64,000 nucleotides of DNA from Dipteris shenzhenensis (Eukaryota > Polypodiophyta > Polypodiopsida > Gleicheniales). Where the stretch lies: assembly GCA_047967505.1 (NCBI GenBank), contig CM106538.1. One strand, written 5' to 3'. The notes below the pieces were generated by a model. It saw nothing but the letters and a program-made list of their open reading frames with translations, was not told the origin of the DNA and ran no database searches. The translations under genes were made by a program, and so were the position numbers. Below, piece by piece: positions 34,297-43,916 of the stretch (position 1 is its first letter; every line of letters begins with the position of its first letter).

Positions 34297-36416
34297 TGGA
34301 TGGACAAAAGCAGTAGAGCCTAACCCACCTTCACAGCCACACTCATCCACGTTCAAAACACCCGAACAACACTATCACAAGGCAAAAGGCATTCAATCAA
34401 CATTTTCCTCTCTATAGACCTTCTGAGACAACTCACACTTGGATACATTTTCTCCAGAGATGAGACAACCTCAGAAAGAAGCCCACTAGACTACACAGCC
34501 CATGCTCATTCTTTGCAATACCCCCGTCACCCTTTTCTGTCATGTGATCCTAGAACTACGGCTATCTCTTACTTACTGAGCTCAAAGAGCTCTCGCGGAC
34601 CTTTGGCTTGCATAATAGAGTCACTACCCCATTTCTACCTCATGCAATGAAATCTCTTTGTACTTCTCTATTCAGGGTGTACATTAGTCACCTAAGATAT
34701 TCTGACCGAGCCTCTCTACTAGCAACCCCACAGCTCATGTGATCACCAATCAAGCACATTCATGAAGTTCGGCATCGCAGCCTCTCCCTTGCTCTCGGAA
34801 CTCTCCTCGTCTGTGGTCCTCCCACACTCCTTCATCGAATTTTTCTATCCTCTCCGATCAAGAAATCCCTCCACGAGCTCCCTCATTCTCTCATGTGAAG
34901 ATAGCTGTCTCACAGCTACTCTGCTACTCATTGAGCACCTTCGTTCGCCATGGTCCTCCTGTTCACGGAGCTCCTATCAGAATCCCATCGCCCAATGTTC
35001 ACCCTGCTACACAGTAACGACGCCACAGCCATGCTGGTCCGTCTCGCCAAGCTTCAGTATTCCATAGCTGTCTTCGAAACCATAGTCTACGCTCTTAAAT
35101 TACATGCTCTGCCTCTGCGCAAGGACTCCCTGCAACTGTGTGTGACCCTTTCTCTCACGAAATTCTCCTCATCTGTGGTCCTTCCACACTCCTTCACTGC
35201 ACTCCAACCCACTATCTCCTCCGCTCCTCAAAGATCCCCTCTCGTCACGAATCCTTCACCCAAGCAGCAGCTCCTTCTCTTCGTGCTTCTGAGCTCCTCC
35301 CGCCGTCTTTCATCCAGAAGCCTCTCCTGCTCCACCGAGCATACCCCCCTCATATACACCTGCAATTCGCAATGGTTGCTCTTGGTCCTCTGAATCGTAT
35401 ATTGGCGACGCCTTCCCTCCTCTAGGAGTCTCTCTCCTTCCATCGTGCACGGTTCTCTTCTTCACGTGGCCTTCTTGCGTTCTCTTTGGGACCTTCACCC
35501 TCTAAACTCCTCGACCTCTGAGCTCACCACCTCCTGTGCTGTGAGCCTACGATCCCTTCTCCATCATCTCATGACAGTCCTCTCAGGACTATTCCCCAGC
35601 CTGCCTTCTCCCTGGCCCACAGAGCTCACCATCGTCCCCATCATTCCAACCATCGTATATTTCTGCGCAGTCCTGGACCTCCCTTACAGTCCGACACCTC
35701 TCTTTAGACCCTGCAGTTTGTAATCGCGTCCTCACTGCAGCCACTCTCCCTTGCTCTAGAACTCACATATCTTCTCGGCATAGTTGAGATGCTTCGCCCT
35801 TTCAAAAATGTTCCAGTAAGAGAAGACGACCTCCTCTTCACTACGATATATGCTCATAGCTTCTCTACTGCTCATAGAGCACCCGCATCGCGATATTTCC
35901 CCAGCTTTCCAAGCTCTCTCTCTCCAGAGGAGCTCCTCCTGCTCACAGCGCAATCCCCTTTTCAGAAGCTCTCCGCCCACACACCTCCTCTCTCGAATCC
36001 TCGTCCCTCCTCATCGTTGCCATCCTCGCGAGCTCATGACCAGAAGCTTCCTTCATCACGTAGCCACGTGCATGCATGCTCCTTTCCAAATCAATTTGGC
36101 CACCTCAGCTTTATTTGCCACCTCATCAGTGACATTTTACCACTCTCAAGACATTTCCCCCAGATCACACACCAAGGCACTTAAGCACATATTCATTGAC
36201 TATGTGCACACAATTGCATGCCACCAGTCATTTAGCATTTGATTGCCCACTGACCATCCACATATGATGAACACCATCCCGTCCCTGGATACCATGAAGT
36301 GCTCGAAAGTTGCTCACACAAAATCTGATTGAACGCCAGCAAGCACACACACAGGTTGAACATCTCACATGTACATATGTTCAGACGAGTTTGGGGTTTT
36401 CAAAAATCTTCACACA
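34297..36416 (-). repeat. 3' LTR of the gag-only element
   Basis: In element (minus) orientation it begins TGTGTGAAGATTTTTG and ends GTCCATCCA. The 2120-base length is long for so small an interior. Short open frames repeat exactly in the other LTR and are not genes. The sequence upstream of it in element sense (GGGTTGCTAAAGG) is only a weak polypurine tract. Confidence 0.9.
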
Positions 36417-36449
36417 CCTTTAGCAACCCCTACTCTTCTGCTGTGACAT

Positions 36450-38612
36450 TCATGTCCAGCAGCTAAAGAAGAACATCGGCAAACCACCTGGATCAAAAAC
36501 AAAGCAAGCTTGTGCTCTATGCCTCTGCTTTTCTCCTCCTGGATCAAAAGGATAACTTTGAACCCTCCACTGCCAGATATGCATAATCCACCATCCTCCT
36601 GGATCAAATGGAATCAACAACACACCAATTTGATGTAGCCACCAGCTCCTTCCATGTATCCACTTCCTCACTAAGCCTCCAGGATCCCATATCTTATCTT
36701 GCCCAGATATTACACAACTCCACTGGCTATCAGCCGTCACACTTATATCATGAGTCTTGCTCCTCTTCTCATGAGCTACATTTTTTGAGGTCACTACCTC
36801 ACACACAGATCTCACGGGCACAACCAGCTCATAATCTGTGATTAGGGACTTCTCGGCATACCCTATTGCCTCAACCTTTGAAGCTGCAAAACTCAACCCA
36901 TCACATGAATTATCAAGATCACTCAGGAGCAAACAAACATCTCTTCCACCTGGAGAATGCTCAAACATACCAGCATACTCTTTCTTGTCATTGCCAACCA
37001 CACATGCAAAATCCATGAGGGTATCATCAAGTAAAGCATCCAGCTGATCATCAATCACACTATCACTGCTGTCCTTCTCAACATGCATACTGGTGTTTTC
37101 ATTCTCTTTTGAAGAGATCGATGCTAACATATCATCCAGTGCATCATCAAGAACACAATCTAGCTCATCAACTGAATCACCATCATCTTGTAAACACTGA
37201 ATCTTAACCTCATCATACTCATCACAATTTGCATGCACACAATCAACACTTGCTGTCTGTAGGTCTTTTACTTTATCAGTAATAGCCACATCAGCTTCAT
37301 CTCCGTCACACATGATTGAGCTCTCATCCTCATTGCCAGTTTCACCTCTTTCTTCCTCACTTGTTGAACTTGAAATCTCAACCCCTTCAGTATGCACAAT
37401 CACAGTGTCAACCACAAACTGATTGCATTCAGCCATCATAGGCATATCATCACCACTCAACACTGGAGCATGATCATCATCTACACACATAGACTTATCC
37501 TTAGCTGCCTTTAATGGGCTCTCAACATTTCTGCCATCTATGGTAGCAACCCCTTCTCTCGGGCTCTCTTCTACCACCTCGCACAGATCTAGCTGAGCAA
37601 CACCCTCCTCCATAGCAACTGACAAGCCTTCACTCATAAGTGTAATGATATCCAGCTCCCTTACATCATCAGGTTCCTTCAACAGTGAAGACAACTGACT
37701 CTCTTCCTCTAATGAGATGCTCTCTTCCTCTGTCTCACTCAAAAAATCTCTCTCTTCATCTGTGACTGTCTCCTCAAGTTCCTCTTCCAATTCCAGCCTA
37801 CAGCTCATCACATAATTTGGTACTCTCCTTGCATCAGCTGAACTTCCTTCTCCTCCATCCATAGCAACTCTCCTGTTATTTTGACCTCTGCTTCTTCCTG
37901 CAATCTCCATCCAATTTAGGCTGAGTGTTTTCATCAGCTCCACAGCTTCATGCAATTCCTTTTTTAGGGAATCATCCCGCATAGGAATAGACACCGGCTC
38001 TCTCTCTACATATGCCTTAATCATTTCTGGCCTACTGACCAGGGTTTTAGGCTCCTCTTGCATACCAAGCTGCCTCAGTCTCTTAACCTTCCATTCTCTC
38101 TCTCTAGCCACTCTTACTGCATCCTCAAAACTATCAATATTCTTCATCTCCACCTTCAGACGGAGTGAAGGCTCCAGACCAGCCACAAACCGGTCTCTCT
38201 TTATCATTTGCGGGGGTACTTCAGGAATTAAAGCCTCACACCATAGACTCCACAGTCTACCAAACTCTATCAGATACTGATCCACATCCTGACTATCCTT
38301 TTGCTGAATTTTGCACAACTCCTTCCATACTTCATTAGGGCTCCTGGATTGTGCAAACCGTGCAAGAAAAGCTGCTCTCACCACTGTATACTCCGGATTT
38401 TGTTGCTGAGGATGAGTAGTCCTGAAGGTAGTCATTTGAGTCTGCAACCATGCTTTTGCATCTCCCTGCAAACAATAATTCAAAATCTGAAACAGAATCT
38501 GAGGGGTTGCCCTATCCTTCATAAGTGCTGTGAATTCCATCTTTTCCAAGAATCTCACTGCATTCTCATATGGCATCCCCCAAAACTCTGGAAAGTCCTC
38601 TGCCATCCTCAC
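36450..38612 (-). CDS. Gag protein of the gag-only LTR element
   Basis: One uninterrupted 720-codon frame. Residues ~1-170 match the Ty3-type gag core (Retrotrans_gag, PF03732): FPEFWGMPYENAVRFLEKME, GDAKAWLQTQM, VRAAFLARFAQSRSPNEVW, YLIEFGRLW, DRFVAGLEPSLRLKV. Residues ~230-660 are strongly acidic, with VDELD, DDALDD and DALLDD blocks and no known domain. The last 80 residues carry four DPGG motifs (WDPGGL, FDPGGW, FDPGGE, FDPGGL) spaced 18-25 residues apart. Gag assembles the virus-like particle that packages element RNA. The unusually long acidic tail has no zinc knuckle; a knuckle is encoded separately just upstream. The frame shows no decay, in line with the identical LTRs. Confidence 0.8.
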   Translation of the reverse strand: MRMAEDFPEFWGMPYENAVRFLEKMEFTALMKDRATPQILFQILNYCLQGDAKAWLQTQMTTFRTTHPQQQNPEYTVVRAAFLARFAQSRSPNEVWKELCKIQQKDSQDVDQYLIEFGRLWSLWCEALIPEVPPQMIKRDRFVAGLEPSLRLKVEMKNIDSFEDAVRVAREREWKVKRLRQLGMQEEPKTLVSRPEMIKAYVEREPVSIPMRDDSLKKELHEAVELMKTLSLNWMEIAGRSRGQNNRRVAMDGGEGSSADARRVPNYVMSCRLELEEELEETVTDEERDFLSETEEESISLEEESQLSSLLKEPDDVRELDIITLMSEGLSVAMEEGVAQLDLCEVVEESPREGVATIDGRNVESPLKAAKDKSMCVDDDHAPVLSGDDMPMMAECNQFVVDTVIVHTEGVEISSSTSEEERGETGNEDESSIMCDGDEADVAITDKVKDLQTASVDCVHANCDEYDEVKIQCLQDDGDSVDELDCVLDDALDDMLASISSKENENTSMHVEKDSSDSVIDDQLDALLDDTLMDFACVVGNDKKEYAGMFEHSPGGRDVCLLLSDLDNSCDGLSFAASKVEAIGYAEKSLITDYELVVPVRSVCEVVTSKNVAHEKRSKTHDISVTADSQWSCVISGQDKIWDPGGLVRKWIHGRSWWLHQIGVLLIPFDPGGWWIMHIWQWRVQSYPFDPGGEKQRHRAQACFVFDPGGLPMFFFSCWT

Positions 38613-38682
38613 AATCTTTCAACTGTCACACACCCTGGCTTTCTCGACCTCAACAAAACTGGAAGGCAACAAAACAAACACA

Positions 38683-38883
38683 CTACTGAGGAAGCTCACT
38701 CTGCATCTGAAGAGCATTCTTTTTCCTGCGGGCAAGCACTTTCAAAGCTCTCTGCACTCTAGCTCGGAGTCGGATCACACATAGCTGGACTTCAATACAT
38801 CTGTCCTTCCTGTGACCACATTTTCCACACCACTCACACTGTATCACTCTCATGTGTGGATTTCTCCCCATTGCTTGCAACAC
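38683..38883 (-). CDS. Small zinc-knuckle ORF upstream of gag
   Basis: A 66-codon minus-strand frame contains CEWCGKCGHRKDRC, a perfect CX2CX4HX4C retroviral-type zinc knuckle, followed by an Arg/Lys-rich helix (RLRARVQRALKVLARRKK). It lies between the primer-binding site and gag and in a different frame from gag. Usually the knuckle is at the Gag C-terminus. It may be a separate nucleocapsid-like peptide, or an exon joined to gag by splicing or frameshift. The first ATG at 38883 is the only start seen. Confidence 0.5.
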   Translation of the reverse strand: MLQAMGRNPHMRVIQCEWCGKCGHRKDRCIEVQLCVIRLRARVQRALKVLARRKKNALQMQSELPQ

Positions 38884-38927
38884 ATCTCAGAACACCTACT
38901 CCTCCAATCTTGTAAACTGAAGTGAAC

Positions 38928-38951
38928 TGCCTCCGTGGAGGCACCAAAACG
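38928..38951 (-). promoter_or_regulatory. Primer-binding site of the gag-only element, in a hairpin
   Basis: In element sense the LTR end is followed after five bases by TGGTGCCTCCACGGAG (38946-38931). The TGG start fits pairing with a tRNA CCA end; I cannot name the tRNA. Within it TGCCTCC and GGAGGCA form a 7-bp perfect hairpin with a two-base loop. Confidence 0.55.
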
Positions 38952-41071
38952 TGGATGGACAAAAGCAGTAGAGCCTAACCCACCTTCACAGCCACACTCA
39001 TCCACGTTCAAAACACCCGAACAACACTATCACAAGGCAAAAGGCATTCAATCAACATTTTCCTCTCTATAGACCTTCTGAGACAACTCACACTTGGATA
39101 CATTTTCTCCAGAGATGAGACAACCTCAGAAAGAAGCCCACTAGACTACACAGCCCATGCTCATTCTTTGCAATACCCCCGTCACCCTTTTCTGTCATGT
39201 GATCCTAGAACTACGGCTATCTCTTACTTACTGAGCTCAAAGAGCTCTCGCGGACCTTTGGCTTGCATAATAGAGTCACTACCCCATTTCTACCTCATGC
39301 AATGAAATCTCTTTGTACTTCTCTATTCAGGGTGTACATTAGTCACCTAAGATATTCTGACCGAGCCTCTCTACTAGCAACCCCACAGCTCATGTGATCA
39401 CCAATCAAGCACATTCATGAAGTTCGGCATCGCAGCCTCTCCCTTGCTCTCGGAACTCTCCTCGTCTGTGGTCCTCCCACACTCCTTCATCGAATTTTTC
39501 TATCCTCTCCGATCAAGAAATCCCTCCACGAGCTCCCTCATTCTCTCATGTGAAGATAGCTGTCTCACAGCTACTCTGCTACTCATTGAGCACCTTCGTT
39601 CGCCATGGTCCTCCTGTTCACGGAGCTCCTATCAGAATCCCATCGCCCAATGTTCACCCTGCTACACAGTAACGACGCCACAGCCATGCTGGTCCGTCTC
39701 GCCAAGCTTCAGTATTCCATAGCTGTCTTCGAAACCATAGTCTACGCTCTTAAATTACATGCTCTGCCTCTGCGCAAGGACTCCCTGCAACTGTGTGTGA
39801 CCCTTTCTCTCACGAAATTCTCCTCATCTGTGGTCCTTCCACACTCCTTCACTGCACTCCAACCCACTATCTCCTCCGCTCCTCAAAGATCCCCTCTCGT
39901 CACGAATCCTTCACCCAAGCAGCAGCTCCTTCTCTTCGTGCTTCTGAGCTCCTCCCGCCGTCTTTCATCCAGAAGCCTCTCCTGCTCCACCGAGCATACC
40001 CCCCTCATATACACCTGCAATTCGCAATGGTTGCTCTTGGTCCTCTGAATCGTATATTGGCGACGCCTTCCCTCCTCTAGGAGTCTCTCTCCTTCCATCG
40101 TGCACGGTTCTCTTCTTCACGTGGCCTTCTTGCGTTCTCTTTGGGACCTTCACCCTCTAAACTCCTCGACCTCTGAGCTCACCACCTCCTGTGCTGTGAG
40201 CCTACGATCCCTTCTCCATCATCTCATGACAGTCCTCTCAGGACTATTCCCCAGCCTGCCTTCTCCCTGGCCCACAGAGCTCACCATCGTCCCCATCATT
40301 CCAACCATCGTATATTTCTGCGCAGTCCTGGACCTCCCTTACAGTCCGACACCTCTCTTTAGACCCTGCAGTTTGTAATCGCGTCCTCACTGCAGCCACT
40401 CTCCCTTGCTCTAGAACTCACATATCTTCTCGGCATAGTTGAGATGCTTCGCCCTTTCAAAAATGTTCCAGTAAGAGAAGACGACCTCCTCTTCACTACG
40501 ATATATGCTCATAGCTTCTCTACTGCTCATAGAGCACCCGCATCGCGATATTTCCCCAGCTTTCCAAGCTCTCTCTCTCCAGAGGAGCTCCTCCTGCTCA
40601 CAGCGCAATCCCCTTTTCAGAAGCTCTCCGCCCACACACCTCCTCTCTCGAATCCTCGTCCCTCCTCATCGTTGCCATCCTCGCGAGCTCATGACCAGAA
40701 GCTTCCTTCATCACGTAGCCACGTGCATGCATGCTCCTTTCCAAATCAATTTGGCCACCTCAGCTTTATTTGCCACCTCATCAGTGACATTTTACCACTC
40801 TCAAGACATTTCCCCCAGATCACACACCAAGGCACTTAAGCACATATTCATTGACTATGTGCACACAATTGCATGCCACCAGTCATTTAGCATTTGATTG
40901 CCCACTGACCATCCACATATGATGAACACCATCCCGTCCCTGGATACCATGAAGTGCTCGAAAGTTGCTCACACAAAATCTGATTGAACGCCAGCAAGCA
41001 CACACACAGGTTGAACATCTCACATGTACATATGTTCAGACGAGTTTGGGGTTTTCAAAAATCTTCACACA
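38952..41071 (-). repeat. 5' LTR of the gag-only element
   Basis: Direct repeat of 34297-36416 at a constant offset of 4655 bases. Every frame compared is identical in both copies. In element sense it carries the promoter; no TATA was picked with confidence. Confidence 0.9.
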
Positions 41072-41216
41072 ACGTCAACTACTTTCGCAACCCAAAACTT
41101 CACGTTCTCATGTTCATCATCCGATGGTCGACTGCAACAAAACAATGGACATCTATGTCTATTTGTGGCATAAACTCTCTCTTCTTGGGTCCACAATATG
41201 GACGTGGGAGCAACGA
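41072..41216 (-). pseudogene. Gene B copy 2, middle fragment between two insertions
   Basis: The minus strand matches copy 1 at 33062-33190: LLPRPYCGPKKREFMPQ, then CFVAV and the region where copy 1 breaks off. It is bounded by the ACGT target site of the gag-only element and the AACGA target site of Copia, so it connects the 33962-34296 and 56128-59363 parts of one gene. Confidence 0.8.
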
Positions 41217-41473
41217 TGTTGAGAGTTCACGCTCAACATCATGTGATCATGTGTGCATAGCACCATCACGTGATCATATGTGCATAGCACTAACCTTATA
41301 GAGTGCTATAAAGGAAAGGGTTAGATCCCCTAACCCTAACCCTAAAAGGGTTTGTATATATTCTATTTTTTCAACTAATTCTAGTGTACAGTTAGTCATT
41401 TGTGGTGTGCTCTCTAGCTGTGCCCTCTCTCCTCATCTCCACTCTTCTCCTCTCCCCTCTTCATATTTTGTCA
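41217..41473 (+). repeat. 5' LTR of the Copia element
   Basis: Starts TGTTGAGAG and ends TTTTGTCA. Its U3 part holds two ~27-base direct repeats (ATCAYGTGATCATRTGTGCATAGCAC). A telomere-like CCCTAACCCTAACCCTAAAAGGG and a TATA (GTATATAT, 41354-41361) follow, a likely Pol II core promoter. Confidence 0.95.
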
Positions 41474-41485
41474 TGGTATCAGAGC
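41474..41485 (+). promoter_or_regulatory. Primer-binding site, initiator tRNA-Met
   Basis: TGGTATCAGAGC directly follows the left LTR. It is complementary to the 3' end of plant initiator tRNA-Met and is the standard primer site of plant Copia elements. Confidence 0.95.
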
Positions 41486-43916
41486 TCCCTTGTCTTCCGC
41501 TGAGACATTGAGTTTCTTGAGAGTGTGAGAGAGATTGTGAGATTGAGAGTTCTCTTGAGTGATTGTGAGATCCTTCCCTTCACTTATGTTGAGAGAATTT
41601 CCGTCCATTGAAAGAAATTTCCATCATTGTTCTTGAGAGATTTCTGTCATTTGAGAGAGTTTATTTGAGTGTTTCTTGAGTTGAGAGAAAAAGAGAGTCC
41701 TCCAACTGTTCTACAACAAGCTTGTGGAAGAACTCCAGCCAGAGAGATCAAGCTTCCAAGGAGACCTCAATAGCAAGCTTCTACGGTCTTAGTTCTTCTT
41801 CAAGGCGCACCTTCAAGCTTCAATGATCTTAGCTTGGCAACTCACGGCCTCCTAAAGCTCATATGATCTTAGCTTGGAAACCGAAAGCCTTTGCAAGGCC
41901 TTCCAAGCTACAGTGTTGTGTCAACTGGCGGAACTCCAAGCTCCTACGTCAACGTGTCTACAAGGTGACCGTCGAGCAGCTGAAGGCTCGATACTCCTTG
42001 ATAGTTGCGACATACTCCTGAGTCTTCAAACAATCGTGGCTCGTAGCTCCTGACAAGCAGCTCCTTCCACGCCCGCGACCTACAACGGGCTCTATCCGTT
42101 GGTGCAGCCGTTGGACGCTCATAGTCCATTCTTCAATTGGAGCGGCTTAGCGGCTCAAGAGCCCATTTGCTGGCGAGTGGCTGAAGGTTCTAAAGGCAAA
42201 GATGGCTCCATCACGAAGGCTGCCGGTGTCGCCGTCACCACTGGCATCGCTTGGAGCATCTACAAATCTATCGTGGCCCGCAAGGAAGAGGATGCGCTGA
42301 TTACGGCTCCGTCGGTGCTCGAGAGGACTTCGGTGGCCTTGATCCTGGCTCCCCTCCCAAAGAACCCGAGCCTGAAGTAAAGTTGAAGGAGAAGATAGTG
42401 GGCAGTTTCTAGAAGAGAAGATTTGGATGATCGACGACGACGAAGAAGAAGAAGCCGAAGAAGACGAGGACGACGACCATTCGGTAGTAGCCCTCGAACG
42501 ATTGGCCACCTCCTACAACGAACTCGACGTCCGCCTCCATCGACGGAGAAGACGACGGAATAAAGAAGATTCCGTCCGAATCTTTTTAGATTCCGGCTTC
42601 CCAAAGCGTGACACGTGGCCCGTGCACCGCGTCATCCAATCTGCCATGTGTCAACCTTATCTACCACGTGTCAATCCTATCTGCCACATCATCACCAACT
42701 ACCACATCATCACCGACTGCCATGTCATCACCGACTGCCACGTCATCACCGACTGCCACATCATCACCGACTACCACGTCACCTGACACATCATTTGTGC
42801 CATGTCATCAGCCATGTCAATTGTGCCATGTCATCAGCCACATCACTAGTGCCACGTCACTTGTGCCACGTCATCAGTGCCATGTCACCTGTGCCACATC
42901 ATCAATGCCACATCAACATTGCCACATCACCCTGCTGACATCATTTGTGCCACCTCAGCACTGCCACCTCAGCAGTCCAGTCAGCACTGACCCTCTGCAG
43001 GCACAGTCCCTTGCCAGGCACACTGTGCACACACTGCATGTGCACACTCCTGCCACCTCAGCACAGAGCTTCACTGGCACACCTCTTGCTAAGCACATTG
43101 CCACATCATCACTGCATGTGACTCACAGTGACACATCATCATTGAGCACCATTTGCACTCCTTTTGCCCCTCCACCTAGATCAAGTCATATCTCTTGATC
43201 CAGGAAGAATTTGAGGGTGCTCCAAAAAGGAAAGACGCTCGATTTTTCGTGCTCTATGCGCTCGTTACATCACGCGCACATTTTGGCGCAAGTTACACTC
43301 ACATTTGATCCTCGCCGACAAAACTACTTCCTTCACGCACATTTGCCTCTACATCGACGCATCTGACCCAGCACTTAAAAAGAACAAAAGAAAAGGAATT
43401 ATTTGCTGCTCTTTTATCGATCGACGGTTGGTTTAGATCTAGATCAGAGTAGACTAGATCGCCATAGAGGGGACGCTTTGAATTCCCCAAGTTGCCAATC
43501 TAAGCCATGCCCGAAATTCCCGACTAGTACCTACTCAGTCCATACGCTCACATCCGATTTCACATCATTACATTACCTGAAACCTTACGTTCATCAGTTC
43601 AGTGAGCAGACTTCAGAGTTCAGAGGCATTGCAGATTGATTCAGTGGGCAGATAGCGCTTGATTTCACATACACATGCCACCATTGTAAAGCCTATTTGG
43701 CTATCTCACGGCATCGTGCACATCGATTTTCAGCCTTGTAAAGCCTCTTGGCTATTCCCAGCATCATTGCCACAAGCCTTGTAATACAGATCAGATCTTA
43801 TATACTGCAGTTCTATCTTCACCGACGGTACAGAGATTTCACTTGGCATCTTCAGTGTATTTGCAGTTGATTCATACAGGGTTTTTCAGGACACTTTTGA
43901 GTACATTGTTTGCACC
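41486..43916 (+). other. Long Copia leader with coding-like and repeat segments
   Basis: 2.4 kb between the primer site and gag. 42099-42600 is GC-rich and has codon-like stretches in three frames (AAGVAVTTGIAWSIYKSI; DFGGLDPGSPPKEPEPE; DDEEEEAEEDEDDDHSVV). This looks like a captured and frameshifted gene piece, which I cannot name. 42650-42990 is a minisatellite. The remainder to 43916 shows no clear coding sense. Confidence 0.5.
42650..42990 (+). repeat. Minisatellite in the Copia leader
   Basis: About five copies of an 18-base unit CACRTCATCACCGACTGC pass into ~10 looser copies of TGCCACRTCATCAG-like units. All three frames stay open through it, giving His/Ser/Thr-rich reads that are not considered real proteins. 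Confidence 0.85.

Larger units (their letters stand above)
34297..41071 (-). mobile_element. Gag-only LTR retrotransposon (TR-GAG-like)
   Basis: Two direct 2120-base repeats (34297-36416 and 38952-41071) start TG and end CA, and are flanked by ACGT on both sides (34293-34296, 41072-41075). The 2.5-kb interior carries one long gag frame on the minus strand and a separate zinc knuckle, with no protease, integrase, reverse transcriptase or RNase H. That matches the definition of terminal-repeat-with-GAG elements, which need pol from a relative. No LTR difference was found in the parts compared, so this is the youngest insertion in the window. It sits in the 3' part of gene B copy 2. Confidence 0.9.

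Noticed and set aside
34762-36242. Several 90-147 codon frames in the LTRs of the gag-only element
   Set aside because: They occur identically in both LTRs, overlap in multiple frames, and have no recognisable domain. A promoter-bearing LTR is the better explanation.
42608-43198. A 196-codon His/Ser/Thr-rich protein
   Set aside because: It is a reading of the CACRTCATCACCGACTGC minisatellite; two other frames are open over the same repeat.
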